Positions 36,433 to 45,760 of a stretch of 64,000 nucleotides of DNA are shown here, piece by piece. The notes beneath the pieces are model-generated. The model did no database searches. It saw only the letters and a program-made list of their open reading frames with translations, and had not been told where the DNA came from. Numbering within the stretch: the stretch's first letter is position 1; every line of letters starts with the position of its first letter. The position numbers were made by a program, and so were the translations under genes. The stretch lies in NCBI RefSeq assembly GCF_001942345.1, contig NZ_MKKI01000043.1, positions 62,001 through 126,000 on the forward strand, read 5' to 3'. Source of the DNA: Corynebacterium sp. CNJ-954 (GTDB lineage Bacteria; Actinomycetota; Actinomycetes; Mycobacteriales; Mycobacteriaceae).

Positions 36433-38484
36433 ATGACGACAACCGCTCCCCCGGGACTCTCACGCACCGGGAACGAGGTGGTCACCGCAGCCCGACTTCT
36501 CGCGGCGGACGCTGTCGAAGCAGCACAGTCCGGTCACCCCGGCGCGGCGATCTCCCTGGCACCGGTCGCGACCCTGCTCTACGGAAAGTACATCCGGCAC
36601 GATCCGCAGGACCCGACCTGGTTCGGACGGGACAGGTTCATCCTGTCCTGCGGCCATGCGAGCATGCTGCTCTACGCACAGCTCCACCTCACCGGATACG
36701 ATCTCTCGCTCGACGACCTGAAGAACTTCCGCCGCCTCGGGTCGAAGACCCCCGGACACCCCGAGTACGGCATCACTCCCGGCGTGGACGCCACCACCGG
36801 CCCGTTGGGCCAGGGCTTCGCCATGGGTGTGGGCATGGCCATGGCTTTCACACACCAGCGGGCCGTCTACGACGCCGAGACTCCCGAAGGCGATTCCCCC
36901 TTCGACCGCCGCGTCTGGGTGCTGGCCTCCGACGGTGACCTGGAGGAAGGCATCTCCTACGAGGCAGGGTCGCTCGCGGGACGGCACCAACTCAACAACC
37001 TCACCGTCCTCTACGACCGCAACCGCATCCAGATCGACGGTGCCACAGACCTCGCCTGGTCGGAGGACGTGGTCGCCCGTTTCGAGGCCCAGGGGTGGCG
37101 GGTCTCCACCGTGCCCCGCGCGTCCGACGGCGACATCGACATCACCCTCCTCGACGACGTCCTCTCCGGTGAGGGAGACCATCGGCCCCACCTGGTCGTC
37201 CTCGATTCCGAGATCGCCTGGCCGTCCCCCACGGCACGCGGCACTGCCGGTTCACACGGTGCCCCGCTGGGCGCCGAGGAAGTCGCCGGTCTCCGGCGGG
37301 AGCTCGGTGTCGACACCGCCCCGTTCGACATCCCCGACGCCGTACTCGACGCCACCCGTAAGGCCGCCACCGTCGGCGCTGAGCTGCACCGTCAGTGGGA
37401 CAGCCAGATGGAGCGGTGGGCCGCGAGGAACCCTGACCGTGCTGCCGACCTCCGTCGTGCCGTTGACCGAGAGGTACCCGGCGAGTTGAACGGCAGCCTT
37501 CCCCGGTGGGAACCCGGGACCATGGTCTCCACGCGTGACGCGTCCCGCGACACCATCCAGGTCCTGGCGGAGCACCTGCCTGAACTCGTCGGCGGATCGG
37601 CGGACCTCGCCGACCCGAACCGCACCGCCATCGCCGCCTCCGGCTCCTTCCTGCCCGAGGACGGCGGCCGGACAGGTCGCAACGTCCACTGGGGCGTGCG
37701 CGAGTTCGCCATGGCAGCGGCGGTCAACGGTATGGTGCTGGCCGGCGGTACGCGGGTCTTCGCCGGAACGTTCCTCACGTTCTCCGACTACGAACGTGCC
37801 GCGCTCCGGCTCGCCGCGTTGATGAAACTCCCGTCGATCTTCGTCTGGTCGCACGACTCCATCGCGCTCGGCCAGGACGGCCCCACCCACCAGCCGATCG
37901 AGCACCTGGCGAGCCTGCGGGCCATGCCCGGGTTCACCTCGATCCGTCCGGCGGACGCCAACGAGACCGCCGCGGCATGGACCGTCGCCCTGGAGCAGGA
38001 CGTGCCGACGGGCCTGGTGCTGTGCCGCCAGCCGTTGAAGACACTGGACATCGCCCCAGAAGGCATCATCGACGGTGTGCGGCGCGGTGCCTACATCGTC
38101 TCGTCCGACAGCACCACCGAGGACCCCGATGTCATCCTCATCGGTACCGGCAGTGAGCTGGAACTGGCGATGGACGCCGCGACAACCCTGCGCGGCAACG
38201 GAGTCTCCGTCCGGGTCGTCAGCATGCCGTCCCGGGACCTGTTCGACCGGCAGGACGATAAGTACCGTGCCTCCGTCCTGCCACCCCGGATCCGGGCCCG
38301 GGTCGTCGTCGAGGCCGCCACCACCTTCGGATGGGGCGACATCATCGGCGACACCGGCGTCGCCGTGGGCATCGACCACTTCGGCGAATCCGGCCCCGCC
38401 GCGGACGTCCAACGCGCCTGCGGCATGACCGCCGAACGCGTCGTTGCCGCCGCCGACGAGTCGATGTCCCGATCGAGGAAATGA
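36433..38484 (+). CDS. tkt: transketolase
   Basis: A 683-residue, full-length single-chain transketolase: N-terminal GHPGAAISLAP and GPLGQGFAMGVGMAMA, thiamine-diphosphate motif ASDGDLEEGISYEAG, and C-terminal half with WGVREFAMAAAVNGM, SHDSIALGQDGPTHQPIEHL and ADANET. It transfers two-carbon units between sugar phosphates. A Shine-Dalgarno GAGGA lies before the ATG. The gene sits in front of PTS genes and behind a GntR regulator, so it is probably a pathway-specific copy beside a housekeeping one elsewhere in the genome. Confidence 0.93.
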   Translation: MTTTAPPGLSRTGNEVVTAARLLAADAVEAAQSGHPGAAISLAPVATLLYGKYIRHDPQDPTWFGRDRFILSCGHASMLLYAQLHLTGYDLSLDDLKNFRRLGSKTPGHPEYGITPGVDATTGPLGQGFAMGVGMAMAFTHQRAVYDAETPEGDSPFDRRVWVLASDGDLEEGISYEAGSLAGRHQLNNLTVLYDRNRIQIDGATDLAWSEDVVARFEAQGWRVSTVPRASDGDIDITLLDDVLSGEGDHRPHLVVLDSEIAWPSPTARGTAGSHGAPLGAEEVAGLRRELGVDTAPFDIPDAVLDATRKAATVGAELHRQWDSQMERWAARNPDRAADLRRAVDREVPGELNGSLPRWEPGTMVSTRDASRDTIQVLAEHLPELVGGSADLADPNRTAIAASGSFLPEDGGRTGRNVHWGVREFAMAAAVNGMVLAGGTRVFAGTFLTFSDYERAALRLAALMKLPSIFVWSHDSIALGQDGPTHQPIEHLASLRAMPGFTSIRPADANETAAAWTVALEQDVPTGLVLCRQPLKTLDIAPEGIIDGVRRGAYIVSSDSTTEDPDVILIGTGSELELAMDAATTLRGNGVSVRVVSMPSRDLFDRQDDKYRASVLPPRIRARVVVEAATTFGWGDIIGDTGVAVGIDHFGESGPAADVQRACGMTAERVVAAADESMSRSRK

Positions 38485-38492
38485 GGACCACC

Positions 38493-38951
38493 ATGACCAG
38501 CACATCACCGCCCGCCGTCGCCGAGGACCGCATCGTCCTGCGCGACGCCGTCCAGGGGTGGCGGGACGCCATAGAGATCGTCGGCGGCATCCTCGTCGAC
38601 AAGGGCAACGCCACCCGCGACTACGTTGACGCCATGATCGCCTCGATCGCGGGGCCGAACGGCACCTACATCGACCTGGGTGCCGGCATCGCGCTGGCGC
38701 ATGCCCGTCCGGAGAACGGCGTGCAGTCCACCGGGCTCGCCGTGCTCCACCTGGACGAACCCGTCCTGCTCGCCGATGACCCGACGCACCCGGTCACCGT
38801 GTTCATCGCACTGGCCGCCGTCGACTCCCGCGGCCACCTCGACGTCATGAAGAACCTGGCGCGGGTACTCACCGACGAAGACCTCCGACAGAAGCTCCTC
38901 AACGCAACCACCTCCGCGGACATCGTGTCCGCACTCTCACCGAAGGAATGA
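38493..38951 (+). CDS. PTS EIIA component, ascorbate/mannitol class
   Basis: A 152-residue soluble phosphocarrier. The phosphorylated His is in GAGIALAHARPENGV (about residue 69), the motif of fructose/mannitol-type and UlaC EIIA domains. It begins 8 bp after the transketolase stop with GAGGA upstream. It takes phosphate from HPr and passes it to the EIIB encoded next. Confidence 0.9.
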   Translation: MTSTSPPAVAEDRIVLRDAVQGWRDAIEIVGGILVDKGNATRDYVDAMIASIAGPNGTYIDLGAGIALAHARPENGVQSTGLAVLHLDEPVLLADDPTHPVTVFIALAAVDSRGHLDVMKNLARVLTDEDLRQKLLNATTSADIVSALSPKE

Positions 38952-38956
38952 CAGAC

Positions 38957-39253
38957 ATGAAGATTCTCGCAGTGTGCAGCACCGGCCTCGGTTCCAGCTT
39001 CATGACCAGGCTCAACATCGAGAAGGCCGTCAAGGAGCTCGGCGCGGACGGCGTCGAGGTCGAGCACGCCGACCTCGGGTCGGTCTCCCCCGGCTCCGCC
39101 GACGTCATCTTCGTCGGACGTGACATCTACGAGGCCGCGTCCGGTCTGGGCGACGTCGTCTCCCTGGACAGTCTCATCGACATGGACGAGATCCGCACCA
39201 AGACCGCCGAGGCGTTGACGCGTCACGGCGTGCGCTTCTCCGGCGAGGGGTGA
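38957..39253 (+). CDS. PTS EIIB component, ascorbate (UlaB) class
   Basis: A 98-residue protein starting MKILAVCSTGLGSSFM. Cys7 in the P-loop-like CSTGLGSS is the phosphorylation site of lactate/galactitol/ascorbate-type EIIB proteins. ATG 38957 is chosen because this motif lies at the very N-terminus in the family. It lies 5 bp after the EIIA stop. Confidence 0.9.
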   Translation: MKILAVCSTGLGSSFMTRLNIEKAVKELGADGVEVEHADLGSVSPGSADVIFVGRDIYEAASGLGDVVSLDSLIDMDEIRTKTAEALTRHGVRFSGEG

Positions 39254-39260
39254 GTCCGCC

Positions 39261-40678
39261 ATGAACGGAGTGCTCGAACTCCTCCTGGACATCTTCCGGG
39301 AGCCGTCCGTCATCGTCGCCCTCATCGCGCTGATCGGCCTGTCCGTGCAGCGCAAGAAGGGCAGCGACATCATGAAGGGGACGATCAGGACGCTGGTCGG
39401 CTTCCTCGTCCTCGCCGCCGGCGCCGGGGTGGTCAGCGGTTCCCTGGAACCGTTCGGCGACATGTTCCAGGAGGCCTTCAATGTCCAGGGTGTTGTCCCG
39501 AACAACGAGGCCATCGTGGGCACGGTCCTGGTGACCTACGGGTCCATCGCCGCGCTGATCTTCTTCTTCGGCATGATCGTCAACGTCCTGCTGTCGATGA
39601 CCTCAAAATTCAAGTACATCTACCTGTCGGGCCACGTCGCGTTCTACATGGCCGCGATGATCGCCGTGATCTTCAAGGTCGCCGCTTCGCCGACTGGGAG
39701 GCGGTCCTGTGGGGTTCGATCGCCCAGGGGCTGATCGTCACGGTCTCCCCTGCCCTGGTGCAGCCGTTCATGAAGCGGGTCACCGGCACCGACGACGTCG
39801 CCCTCGGGCACACCGGCGGCGCGGGCATCGCCCTGAGTGGCCTGGTCGCCACCGTCACCCGCAGCAAGAAGCACCCGTCTAAATCGACGGAGGACCTGAA
39901 CCTGCCCTCCGGGCTGGGTTTCCTGCGGGACACCACGGTGATCACCGCATTGTCGATGGGGCTGATCTACCTGATCGTGGCCCTGTTCGCCGGGTCCGGG
40001 TACATCGAGGACAACCTCAGCGACGGCACGAACTACATCGTCTTCGCGCTGATGCAGGGCGCGACGTTCTCCGCGGGCGTGTTCATCATCCTCGCCGGCG
40101 TGCGCGTGGTGCTGGGCGAGATCGTCCCGGCGTTCAAGGGCATCAGCGAGCGCCTGGTGAAGGACGCCAAGCCGGCGCTGGACGTGCCGATCACCTTCAC
40201 CTTCGCGCCGAATGCGGTGCTCATCGGTTTCCTGTCGAGTTTCGTCGGCGGTCTGCTGGGCATGGGCATCATGGCGATGGCCGGGACGACGATCGTGGTG
40301 CCCGGCGTGATCGCCCACTTCATGACCGGTGGCGCGTCCGGCGTGATCGGCAACGGCGTCGGTGGACGGCGCGGCGCGGTGCTCGGCGCATTCGTCAACG
40401 GACTGGCCATCACGTTCCTGCCGCTGTGGCTGCTGCCTGTCCTCGGCGACGTGGGACTATCGGACTCGACGTTCTCCGATGCCGACTTCGGTGTGGCAGG
40501 TCTGTTCCTCGGCTACCTGAATCAGGGTGGTGGCCAGACGACGATCATCATCGGCCTCGTTGCTGCGGTGCTCGTGACCTACGCGGCGTCGTTCATGATC
40601 GGACGGCGGGAGAAGAAAAGCGAGGTCGCGGAGGGTGCCGAAGAGGTGTCGGCGGAGCCTTCGGAACCTGCGAACTAG
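39261..40678 (+). pseudogene. PTS EIIC component (UlaA class), one single-base frameshift
   Basis: A membrane permease of the ascorbate PTS class (SgaT/UlaA), about 472 residues when joined, with 10 or more hydrophobic segments. The first frame covers MNGVLELLLDIFREPSVIVA to MIAVIFKVAA. Near 39681 the frame shifts, and the other frame continues FADWEAVLWGSIAQGLIVTV and ALVQPFMKRVTGTDDVALGH to the end (family loop GHTGGAGIALSG). One missing base explains the break. The 8-bp spacing to EIIB shows a single operon with transketolase. Confidence 0.88.
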
Positions 40679-40712
40679 AGTTCCCTTCCGCATCTGCAGG
40701 CAAGGCCTGTCC

Positions 40713-40743
40713 CCCTGCCACTGACGTGCGATCTGTGGCAGGG
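40713..40743. terminator. hairpin after the PTS operon
   Basis: CCCTGCCAC (40713-40721) and GTGGCAGGG (40735-40743) pair perfectly with a 13-nt loop, 35 bp after the EIIC stop, between two convergent operons. There is no T run, so efficiency is unknown. Confidence 0.45.
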
Positions 40744-40780
40744 CCACTGCCGTCAGTAGCGAGGCGGGCCGGGAGTTCCA

Positions 40781-40802
40781 CACTGTCGCGACAACGACAG
40801 TG
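40781..40802. terminator. hairpin after the toxin-antitoxin operon
   Basis: CACTGTCG (40781-40788) and CGACAGTG (40795-40802) pair perfectly with a 6-nt loop, 15 bp past the toxin stop on the minus strand. It has no T run. Confidence 0.4.
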
Positions 40803-40816
40803 CAACCTCCCTGCCA

Positions 40817-41053
40817 TTACAGAAGTCGGAGGTACTTCTTCCTTGCCCGCATGCAATGAATGAGCTCCTCAGTACCGTCGTCCCACAAGAGCACGACAAC
40901 TTCCAGCAGCCTGCCACTGCTGTCGAAACCGAGACGCAGTACCCTCTGCGGATTCTCGTCGTCCAGTCTCATGACAAGGACCGGCCAGGTAGCCGCCTCG
41001 ACACCGTCCGCCTCAGAAATAACGTGTTTGAGCGCGGACGGCCGGACGATCAT
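40817..41053 (-). CDS. small toxin-like protein of a toxin-antitoxin pair
   Basis: A 78-residue basic protein beginning MIVRPSALKHVISEAD and ending IHCMRARKKYLRLL, with a central VLRLGFDSSGRLLEVVVLLW strand pair. This is the layout of short actinobacterial toxins in the BrnT/RelE-like size class that pair with ribbon-helix-helix antitoxins. The start overlaps the antitoxin stop by 4 bp (ATGA). The biochemical activity is not established by the sequence. Confidence 0.72.
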   Translation of the reverse strand: MIVRPSALKHVISEADGVEAATWPVLVMRLDDENPQRVLRLGFDSSGRLLEVVVLLWDDGTEELIHCMRARKKYLRLL

Positions 41054-41313
41054 GCGGAACGCGCCCAGTCGCTCAAGGCGGCGCGTATCGCTTCTGATCG
41101 GTTGAGGTGTTCCTTGTCCGCCCGCTTCATCACTGCATCAAGCTCGGCGTCAGTGAGTCGCACGGGAACGACCCGGGAGGCCTCACTGCCGCGCGCCGGA
41201 CGTCCGATGATCCGCTTCTGAAGCTCCTCGACATCGTATCCCTCTTCTGCCTCGGCGACCCAGGCATCAACCTGTGCCTCAGAGACCTCTTCACCATGCA
41301 TCTTCCTCATCAT
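41050..41313 (-). CDS. ribbon-helix-helix antitoxin
   Basis: An 87-residue protein with an acidic N-terminal region (VDAWVAEAEEGYDVEEL) and a C-terminal CopG-type ribbon-helix-helix: VPVRLTDAELDAVMKRADKE, then NRSEAIRAALSDWA. ATG 41313 is chosen since TACGAT (41326-41321) ends 7 nt before it, a leaderless pattern; ATG 41301, after GAGGA, is an alternative. CGTAATACG next to the -10 element may be its own operator. It precedes the toxin gene, the usual order for type II systems. Confidence 0.75.
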   Translation of the reverse strand: MMRKMHGEEVSEAQVDAWVAEAEEGYDVEELQKRIIGRPARGSEASRVVPVRLTDAELDAVMKRADKEHLNRSEAIRAALSDWARSA

Positions 41314-41448
41314 GGTCACTATCGTAATACGGAAGTAGCGAGACAGCCAGTGTTCGCTGACGCATCGACAACGAGGGCAAGGGGGCCCTGACATGTTCTC
41401 GAACACTTCACCGTTTGATGTCCGGCACGCCCCCTAGAGTCGACACCC

Positions 41449-42285
41449 ATGGCACACCTCACCAGCATCACGCTGTCTACACGGTCCACACCAGCTCCCC
41501 TCCGTGCTTTCACCGCTCCGATGGAACGGGCGGTGAAAGGGGTTCCGACTGTGGTCGGAGAACTCGCAAGATGGACAGCCCTGCGGCTGACGGACTTTCC
41601 ACCGCCGGCACCCCTCAATATGCCGCAGGAGCAGAGGAGACCGGCCCTGCTTGCCGTCGAAGTGGCAGAATTCCTGATGCCCGAACGGGCGCTGGAGCAC
41701 CTCGATAACCTCGTACTCCTTTCCCCAGAGAGCCTGACCCCCGCTGTAACCGAGCGCAGGGTGCTCACAGGACTGATATCCGAACTCATCCAGCTCCTTC
41801 AACTGGAGTACGACGGCTGCCTGGTGGTCACTGATTTGACGCACCTTGCCGAAGAGAAGGATCAGAAAGGAGCACGGCGTGTACTCATTGACGCCGGGTT
41901 CACTGCGAAGGATTCAGATCAGTCGCTCTGGACGCTTGCCATAGAACCTCGGGACCCTGCCGCTGACACGACCACCCCGCTGTCCGTCGCTGTCGAACAC
42001 GGGGACGGCGGGGACCAACCGCGCCAAGCCCACATCGCTGTCGGCATGACAGTCATGTACACGCGCGGAGAACTCTTCGAAGCTGCGCGGTCTCATGTCA
42101 GCGAGATGGGATTCATTGACCCCGCGGAGGAAGCAGAATACCTCCGCGACGTCAGCACCAACGAGCAATTGGCACTTCAGTCACTGTTTGGCGTCGACAT
42201 ACTGGATGACGCCCACGACAGCATCGCAGTCACCGAAACCTCAGTATCCGCAACAGACATCCGACCGCTGCTTCCCGATGGCTGA
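41449..42285 (+). CDS. protein of unknown function
   Basis: A 278-residue soluble protein I cannot assign. It has a basic N-terminus, a helical middle with leucine-rich stretches (AVEVAEFLMPERALEHLDNL, ISELIQLLQLEYDGCLVV), an acidic C-terminus and one cysteine. TAGAGT at 41435-41440 ends 8 nt before the ATG, and there is no Shine-Dalgarno. It is divergent from the toxin-antitoxin pair and 108 bp before another unknown gene in the same direction. Confidence 0.65.
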   Translation: MAHLTSITLSTRSTPAPLRAFTAPMERAVKGVPTVVGELARWTALRLTDFPPPAPLNMPQEQRRPALLAVEVAEFLMPERALEHLDNLVLLSPESLTPAVTERRVLTGLISELIQLLQLEYDGCLVVTDLTHLAEEKDQKGARRVLIDAGFTAKDSDQSLWTLAIEPRDPAADTTTPLSVAVEHGDGGDQPRQAHIAVGMTVMYTRGELFEAARSHVSEMGFIDPAEEAEYLRDVSTNEQLALQSLFGVDILDDAHDSIAVTETSVSATDIRPLLPDG

Positions 42286-42326
42286 ATCCTTGTTGGTTCT
42301 TCTATATAGCCTGAACCCCGAACTTG

Positions 42327-42356
42327 GTGGATTCGTTCCGGCATTGCCGAATCCAC
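42327..42356. repeat. hairpin between two unknown genes
   Basis: GTGGATTCG (42327-42335) and CGAATCCAC (42348-42356) form a perfect 9-bp stem with a 12-nt loop, 38 bp before the next start codon. It could be a transcript terminator, attenuator or protein site. Confidence 0.45.
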
Positions 42357-42393
42357 GGGGATAGAACAAGAATAGGTAGGTGGAGCGTCACCC

Positions 42394-43458
42394 ATGGGTT
42401 CACGACTAGGAGTGATGATCAAAGATACGTTGAGTTGGGAGTTGTACTACGATCACTGGTCAGCTCAGACTATCGGCGCTGACATCGCCATTGATGGCGT
42501 GGAGACGACGCTGAAGCGCGCCAGGAAAATGCGACGAATGGGTATCGACAGCCCACACCTCTGGCTTGGCGCCGTCGATATTGAAGGATCGCTGCTGATC
42601 GATCTGACCACGCAGACGGTCGTCTGGGCCGAAGAGAGCGAAGGACTCTATCTTCCCCGGATCATCAACTCGCTGATCCAACTCACTTGGCCTGGGTGGG
42701 ATGCAGTCTGGTCCTCCGAGGGGACCCGTGGTGTCCTCGCCGCTGCCGGCGTCGACCCGACGACGATCTTCACCGATACCACTTACAACACCCGAGCACT
42801 CAAAGACCATACCTGGTTCGGCCCATGGGGCGACTCCCCCGGGGACGATGCTTTCTCCGTTGCCCTTGACGACGGCCAACTTATCTTGTGGCGAGGTATT
42901 ACGTACCTCGACATCCTGGCTGAACTCGGCCCCGACAGTATTCGCAGGATCGCAGAAAAGGTCCTGGAACGGTCCAGTACCGATGGACTACTCCGCTGGG
43001 ACGACCGGCCGCCTACCAGAAATCCGGTGAGCGGGGTATGTGTCGACTTCCAAACCAAGACTCTGCGGTGGTGGTCACTCCTGAATGACGATCACGGTCT
43101 CGAAGCGTTCGCAGCGTTGTGGCCAGGTTGGACCATCCAGTCCAAGGGAGACAACTACGAATGGCACCAGCACTTTCTCGGCCGGCGGCTCCGTGATTGG
43201 ACTGAAGATGTAATTGAGTTCCGGAAGACAATCACCCACCTGATTAATGAAGGTATGCGCGAGAACCCTGCAGTAGCCATACTCGGGAATCTGACAGACT
43301 CCGGCGCAGATGTGAGAATCAACGCTCCCGTATTTGACACTGTGCCTTCCGGCAGGGCCGCTCAGAGTGACCTCGTCCTGAGCTTTTTGAATGCTCTACA
43401 GGTTTCCTCTCCCCTACCACCAGCTCGGTTCGTCGACCGCGCGGGGACCGTCCGCTAG
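42394..43458 (+). CDS. protein of unknown function, tryptophan-rich
   Basis: A 354-residue soluble protein, unrecognised. It is unusually rich in tryptophan, with motifs such as SWELYYDHWSAQTIGADIAI, WLGAVDIEGSLLIDL, WFGPWGDSP and WPGWTIQ. WPGWD (about 105) and WPGW (about 246), with similar surroundings (LIDLTTQTVVWAEE; CVDFQTKTLRWWS), suggest two copies of one domain. No membrane helix or signal is present. It may be a defence, immunity or carbohydrate-related protein; none of these can be chosen from the sequence. Confidence 0.7.
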   Translation: MGSRLGVMIKDTLSWELYYDHWSAQTIGADIAIDGVETTLKRARKMRRMGIDSPHLWLGAVDIEGSLLIDLTTQTVVWAEESEGLYLPRIINSLIQLTWPGWDAVWSSEGTRGVLAAAGVDPTTIFTDTTYNTRALKDHTWFGPWGDSPGDDAFSVALDDGQLILWRGITYLDILAELGPDSIRRIAEKVLERSSTDGLLRWDDRPPTRNPVSGVCVDFQTKTLRWWSLLNDDHGLEAFAALWPGWTIQSKGDNYEWHQHFLGRRLRDWTEDVIEFRKTITHLINEGMRENPAVAILGNLTDSGADVRINAPVFDTVPSGRAAQSDLVLSFLNALQVSSPLPPARFVDRAGTVR

Positions 43459-43520
43459 GAGAACAGGGGTCTCCTGACCGCTTATCCACAACTGCCCCGG
43501 AGACAACCTTATCCCGGCCC

Positions 43521-45032
43521 TCAGGAGTTCACCTCGGCCCGGATCACGTGCTTCAGCAGTTTCCCCGACGGATTCCGAGGTAGTCCCCGCGCCACGATGA
43601 CCTCGCGGGGGATCTTGTACTTCGCGATTCTCCCGGCAAGATGCTCCCGCACCTCGTCGACACTGAGGTGCTGCCCGTCCAACGTGACGACAACAGCAAC
43701 CACCGTCTCACCCCATTCGGGGTGCTGACGCCCCACCACAGCAACGTCCCGAACCTCGGGAATTGCCATCACCGCGTCCTCGACCTCGGTGGAGTACACG
43801 TTCTCCCCACCGGTGATGATGACGTCCTTCTTCCGGTCCACAATGTAGACGTAGCCGTCGGCGTCCACCCTGGCAACGTCCCCGGTGCGGTACCACCCGT
43901 CGATGAACACCTCGGCCGTCGCGGCCGGGTCAGACATGTACACACTCATCACCGAATCCGCGCGCATCCAGATCTCCCCCTGTCCGTCGGCATCGACGTC
44001 CCGACCCTCATCGTCGACGACCTTGAGGTCCACGCCGAACATGCCGCCCTTGCCGATCGAACCCGCCTTGGTCAGCTGCTCTGACGGTTGGAGACAGGAG
44101 CCGGCCGGTCCCGTTTCGGTCATTCCGTATACCTGGTAGAAGTTCCCAGTGCCGTAGGCGTCGATGAGCATCCTCGCCTGGTCCTCCCCCAGCGGTGCGG
44201 CACCGTAGATCAGCTTCTCCACGCTGCTGAGATCGAAGTCCCGGAGATCCTTCCCCTCTGCCTTAGCCTTCTGCACCGGCGCGATATACGCGATCGGAGC
44301 GCCGAACACGGAGGTGATGCGCTCCTTCTCGAGAGTCGGTAGGAACTCAACGGCGTCGAACTCGCGCATCAGCACCAGGGTCCCGCCGATGTACATCGTG
44401 GTCAGCAGCCAGTCGTTCAGTGGTGAGGCATGCCAGATCGGCATGATCATCAGGAATCGTTCATCCGGGGTGAAATGCAGCGTATTGGCAATATTGGGTG
44501 CCAGGGCGCTGATCCCGCGGTGAGTGTGCACGCACCCTTTCGGCGCGCTCGTCGTACCCGAGGTGTAGAGCACCTGGGCGTAGTCCTCGTCCGGCGCGAC
44601 GTCTCCGCTGAAGGGAGCAGCCGCCGCGACGGCGCGGTCGAAGTCTCCTTCCTCCCATCCGGTCTGCATCCAGGTGATCTCCGGTCCGCCCTGTCGTGCG
44701 GCGTCAATGACAGCATCCGAGGCGACACCGAACACTCCCCCGGAATGCCGGACGATGTGGCTGATCTCTTCGGGCTGGAGTTTGTGGTTCACCGGCACGA
44801 GCACCGCTCCCGCGCGCCAGATGCCGTACATCGCGACGACGAAGCCGGGGTCGTTCAAGGTCATGACCAGAACCCTGTCACCAGGACGGACACCATTGTC
44901 GACGAAGACCGTCGCAGCCCGGTCCGCGGCCTCACGCAGTTCCCGGTAGGTCATCGACCGGCTCCCCCACTGCAACGCGGGGTGATCGGGGCGACGTCGG
45001 ACGGTGGCGTCGAGGGAATCGAGGAGGTTCAT
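43521..45032 (-). CDS. AMP-forming acyl-CoA ligase
   Basis: A 503-residue adenylate-forming enzyme (fatty or aromatic acid-CoA ligase). The P-loop is YTSGTTSAPKGCVHTH (about 156-171); other motifs are YQVYGMTETGPAG, WYRTGDVARVDADGYVYIVD, and DRKKDVIITGGENVY with the C-terminal catalytic Lys in PSGKLLK. ATG 45032 is the start; longer readings run into the operator. It is divergent from the TetR gene with a palindrome between, so it is probably repressed by it. Confidence 0.92.
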   Translation of the reverse strand: MNLLDSLDATVRRRPDHPALQWGSRSMTYRELREAADRAATVFVDNGVRPGDRVLVMTLNDPGFVVAMYGIWRAGAVLVPVNHKLQPEEISHIVRHSGGVFGVASDAVIDAARQGGPEITWMQTGWEEGDFDRAVAAAAPFSGDVAPDEDYAQVLYTSGTTSAPKGCVHTHRGISALAPNIANTLHFTPDERFLMIMPIWHASPLNDWLLTTMYIGGTLVLMREFDAVEFLPTLEKERITSVFGAPIAYIAPVQKAKAEGKDLRDFDLSSVEKLIYGAAPLGEDQARMLIDAYGTGNFYQVYGMTETGPAGSCLQPSEQLTKAGSIGKGGMFGVDLKVVDDEGRDVDADGQGEIWMRADSVMSVYMSDPAATAEVFIDGWYRTGDVARVDADGYVYIVDRKKDVIITGGENVYSTEVEDAVMAIPEVRDVAVVGRQHPEWGETVVAVVVTLDGQHLSVDEVREHLAGRIAKYKIPREVIVARGLPRNPSGKLLKHVIRAEVNS

Positions 45033-45077
45033 GGGGAGGCTGCCTTTCGGTGGTGGTGTGATGTAGCCTGAGTCACA

Positions 45078-45093
45078 GTGAACCATAGTTCAC
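45078..45093. promoter_or_regulatory. TetR operator candidate
   Basis: GTGAAC (45078-45083) and GTTCAC (45088-45093) around CATA, a perfect dyad in the 113-bp gap between the divergent ligase and TetR genes. Confidence 0.6.
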
Positions 45094-45145
45094 ACCTTCA
45101 CGAAAGAACCGTCACTTCCACCGACCAGAGAAGACGACAGGACGC

Positions 45146-45760
45146 ATGCCCTACCAGCAGACCGAGAAAACCCGAGCTCACGCCCAGGGGCGGCGCGACA
45201 GCATCCTCCACGCCGCGACCGCCCTCATTTCGTCCGGCGGATTCGCGGCCGCTTCCGTGCGCGCCATCGCCGAAGAGTCCGGGAACGCCGCCGGCTCGGT
45301 CTACCGCTACTTCGACAACCGAGAGAAACTGCTGGCAAGCGTCTTCCGGTCGATCGCCGACCGAGAGTTCGACGCCGTCGAGGACGCGACAATGTCAGCA
45401 CGTCCCACGGTCGCAGACCGCCTGTCGTCGCTCCTGGCGACATTCTCCACCCGTGCGCTGCGCAACCCGACAATGGCAGAGGCACTCCTCTTCGAACCGG
45501 TCAACCCGCTGGTCGAATCGGAACGACTCACCTTCCGCCGTCGCTACCACGACCTGGTCGTCACCGTCATTCGCGACGGCATTCTGGCCAGTGAGATCCC
45601 CGACCAGGACGCCGAGCTCAGCGCCCGTTCCATCATCGGCGCCAACGCTGAAGCTCTCATGGGACGACTCAGCCCCGAATCCTCCGTCACAGATCCCGAC
45701 TATCTGATCGCCTCCGTCACCACGTTCTGCCTCCGGGCGTTAGGAGCACCACAACCATGA
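45146..45760 (+). CDS. TetR-family transcriptional regulator
   Basis: A 204-residue TetR protein. The N-terminal helix-turn-helix is at about 30-55 (FAAASVRAIAEESGNAAGSV, then YRYFDNREKLLASVF), followed by an all-helical ligand domain. Its stop overlaps the acyl-CoA dehydrogenase start by 4 bp, and it faces the ligase gene, so it controls acyl-CoA metabolism on both sides, as FadR/Fat-type TetR repressors do. Confidence 0.9.
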   Translation: MPYQQTEKTRAHAQGRRDSILHAATALISSGGFAAASVRAIAEESGNAAGSVYRYFDNREKLLASVFRSIADREFDAVEDATMSARPTVADRLSSLLATFSTRALRNPTMAEALLFEPVNPLVESERLTFRRRYHDLVVTVIRDGILASEIPDQDAELSARSIIGANAEALMGRLSPESSVTDPDYLIASVTTFCLRALGAPQP

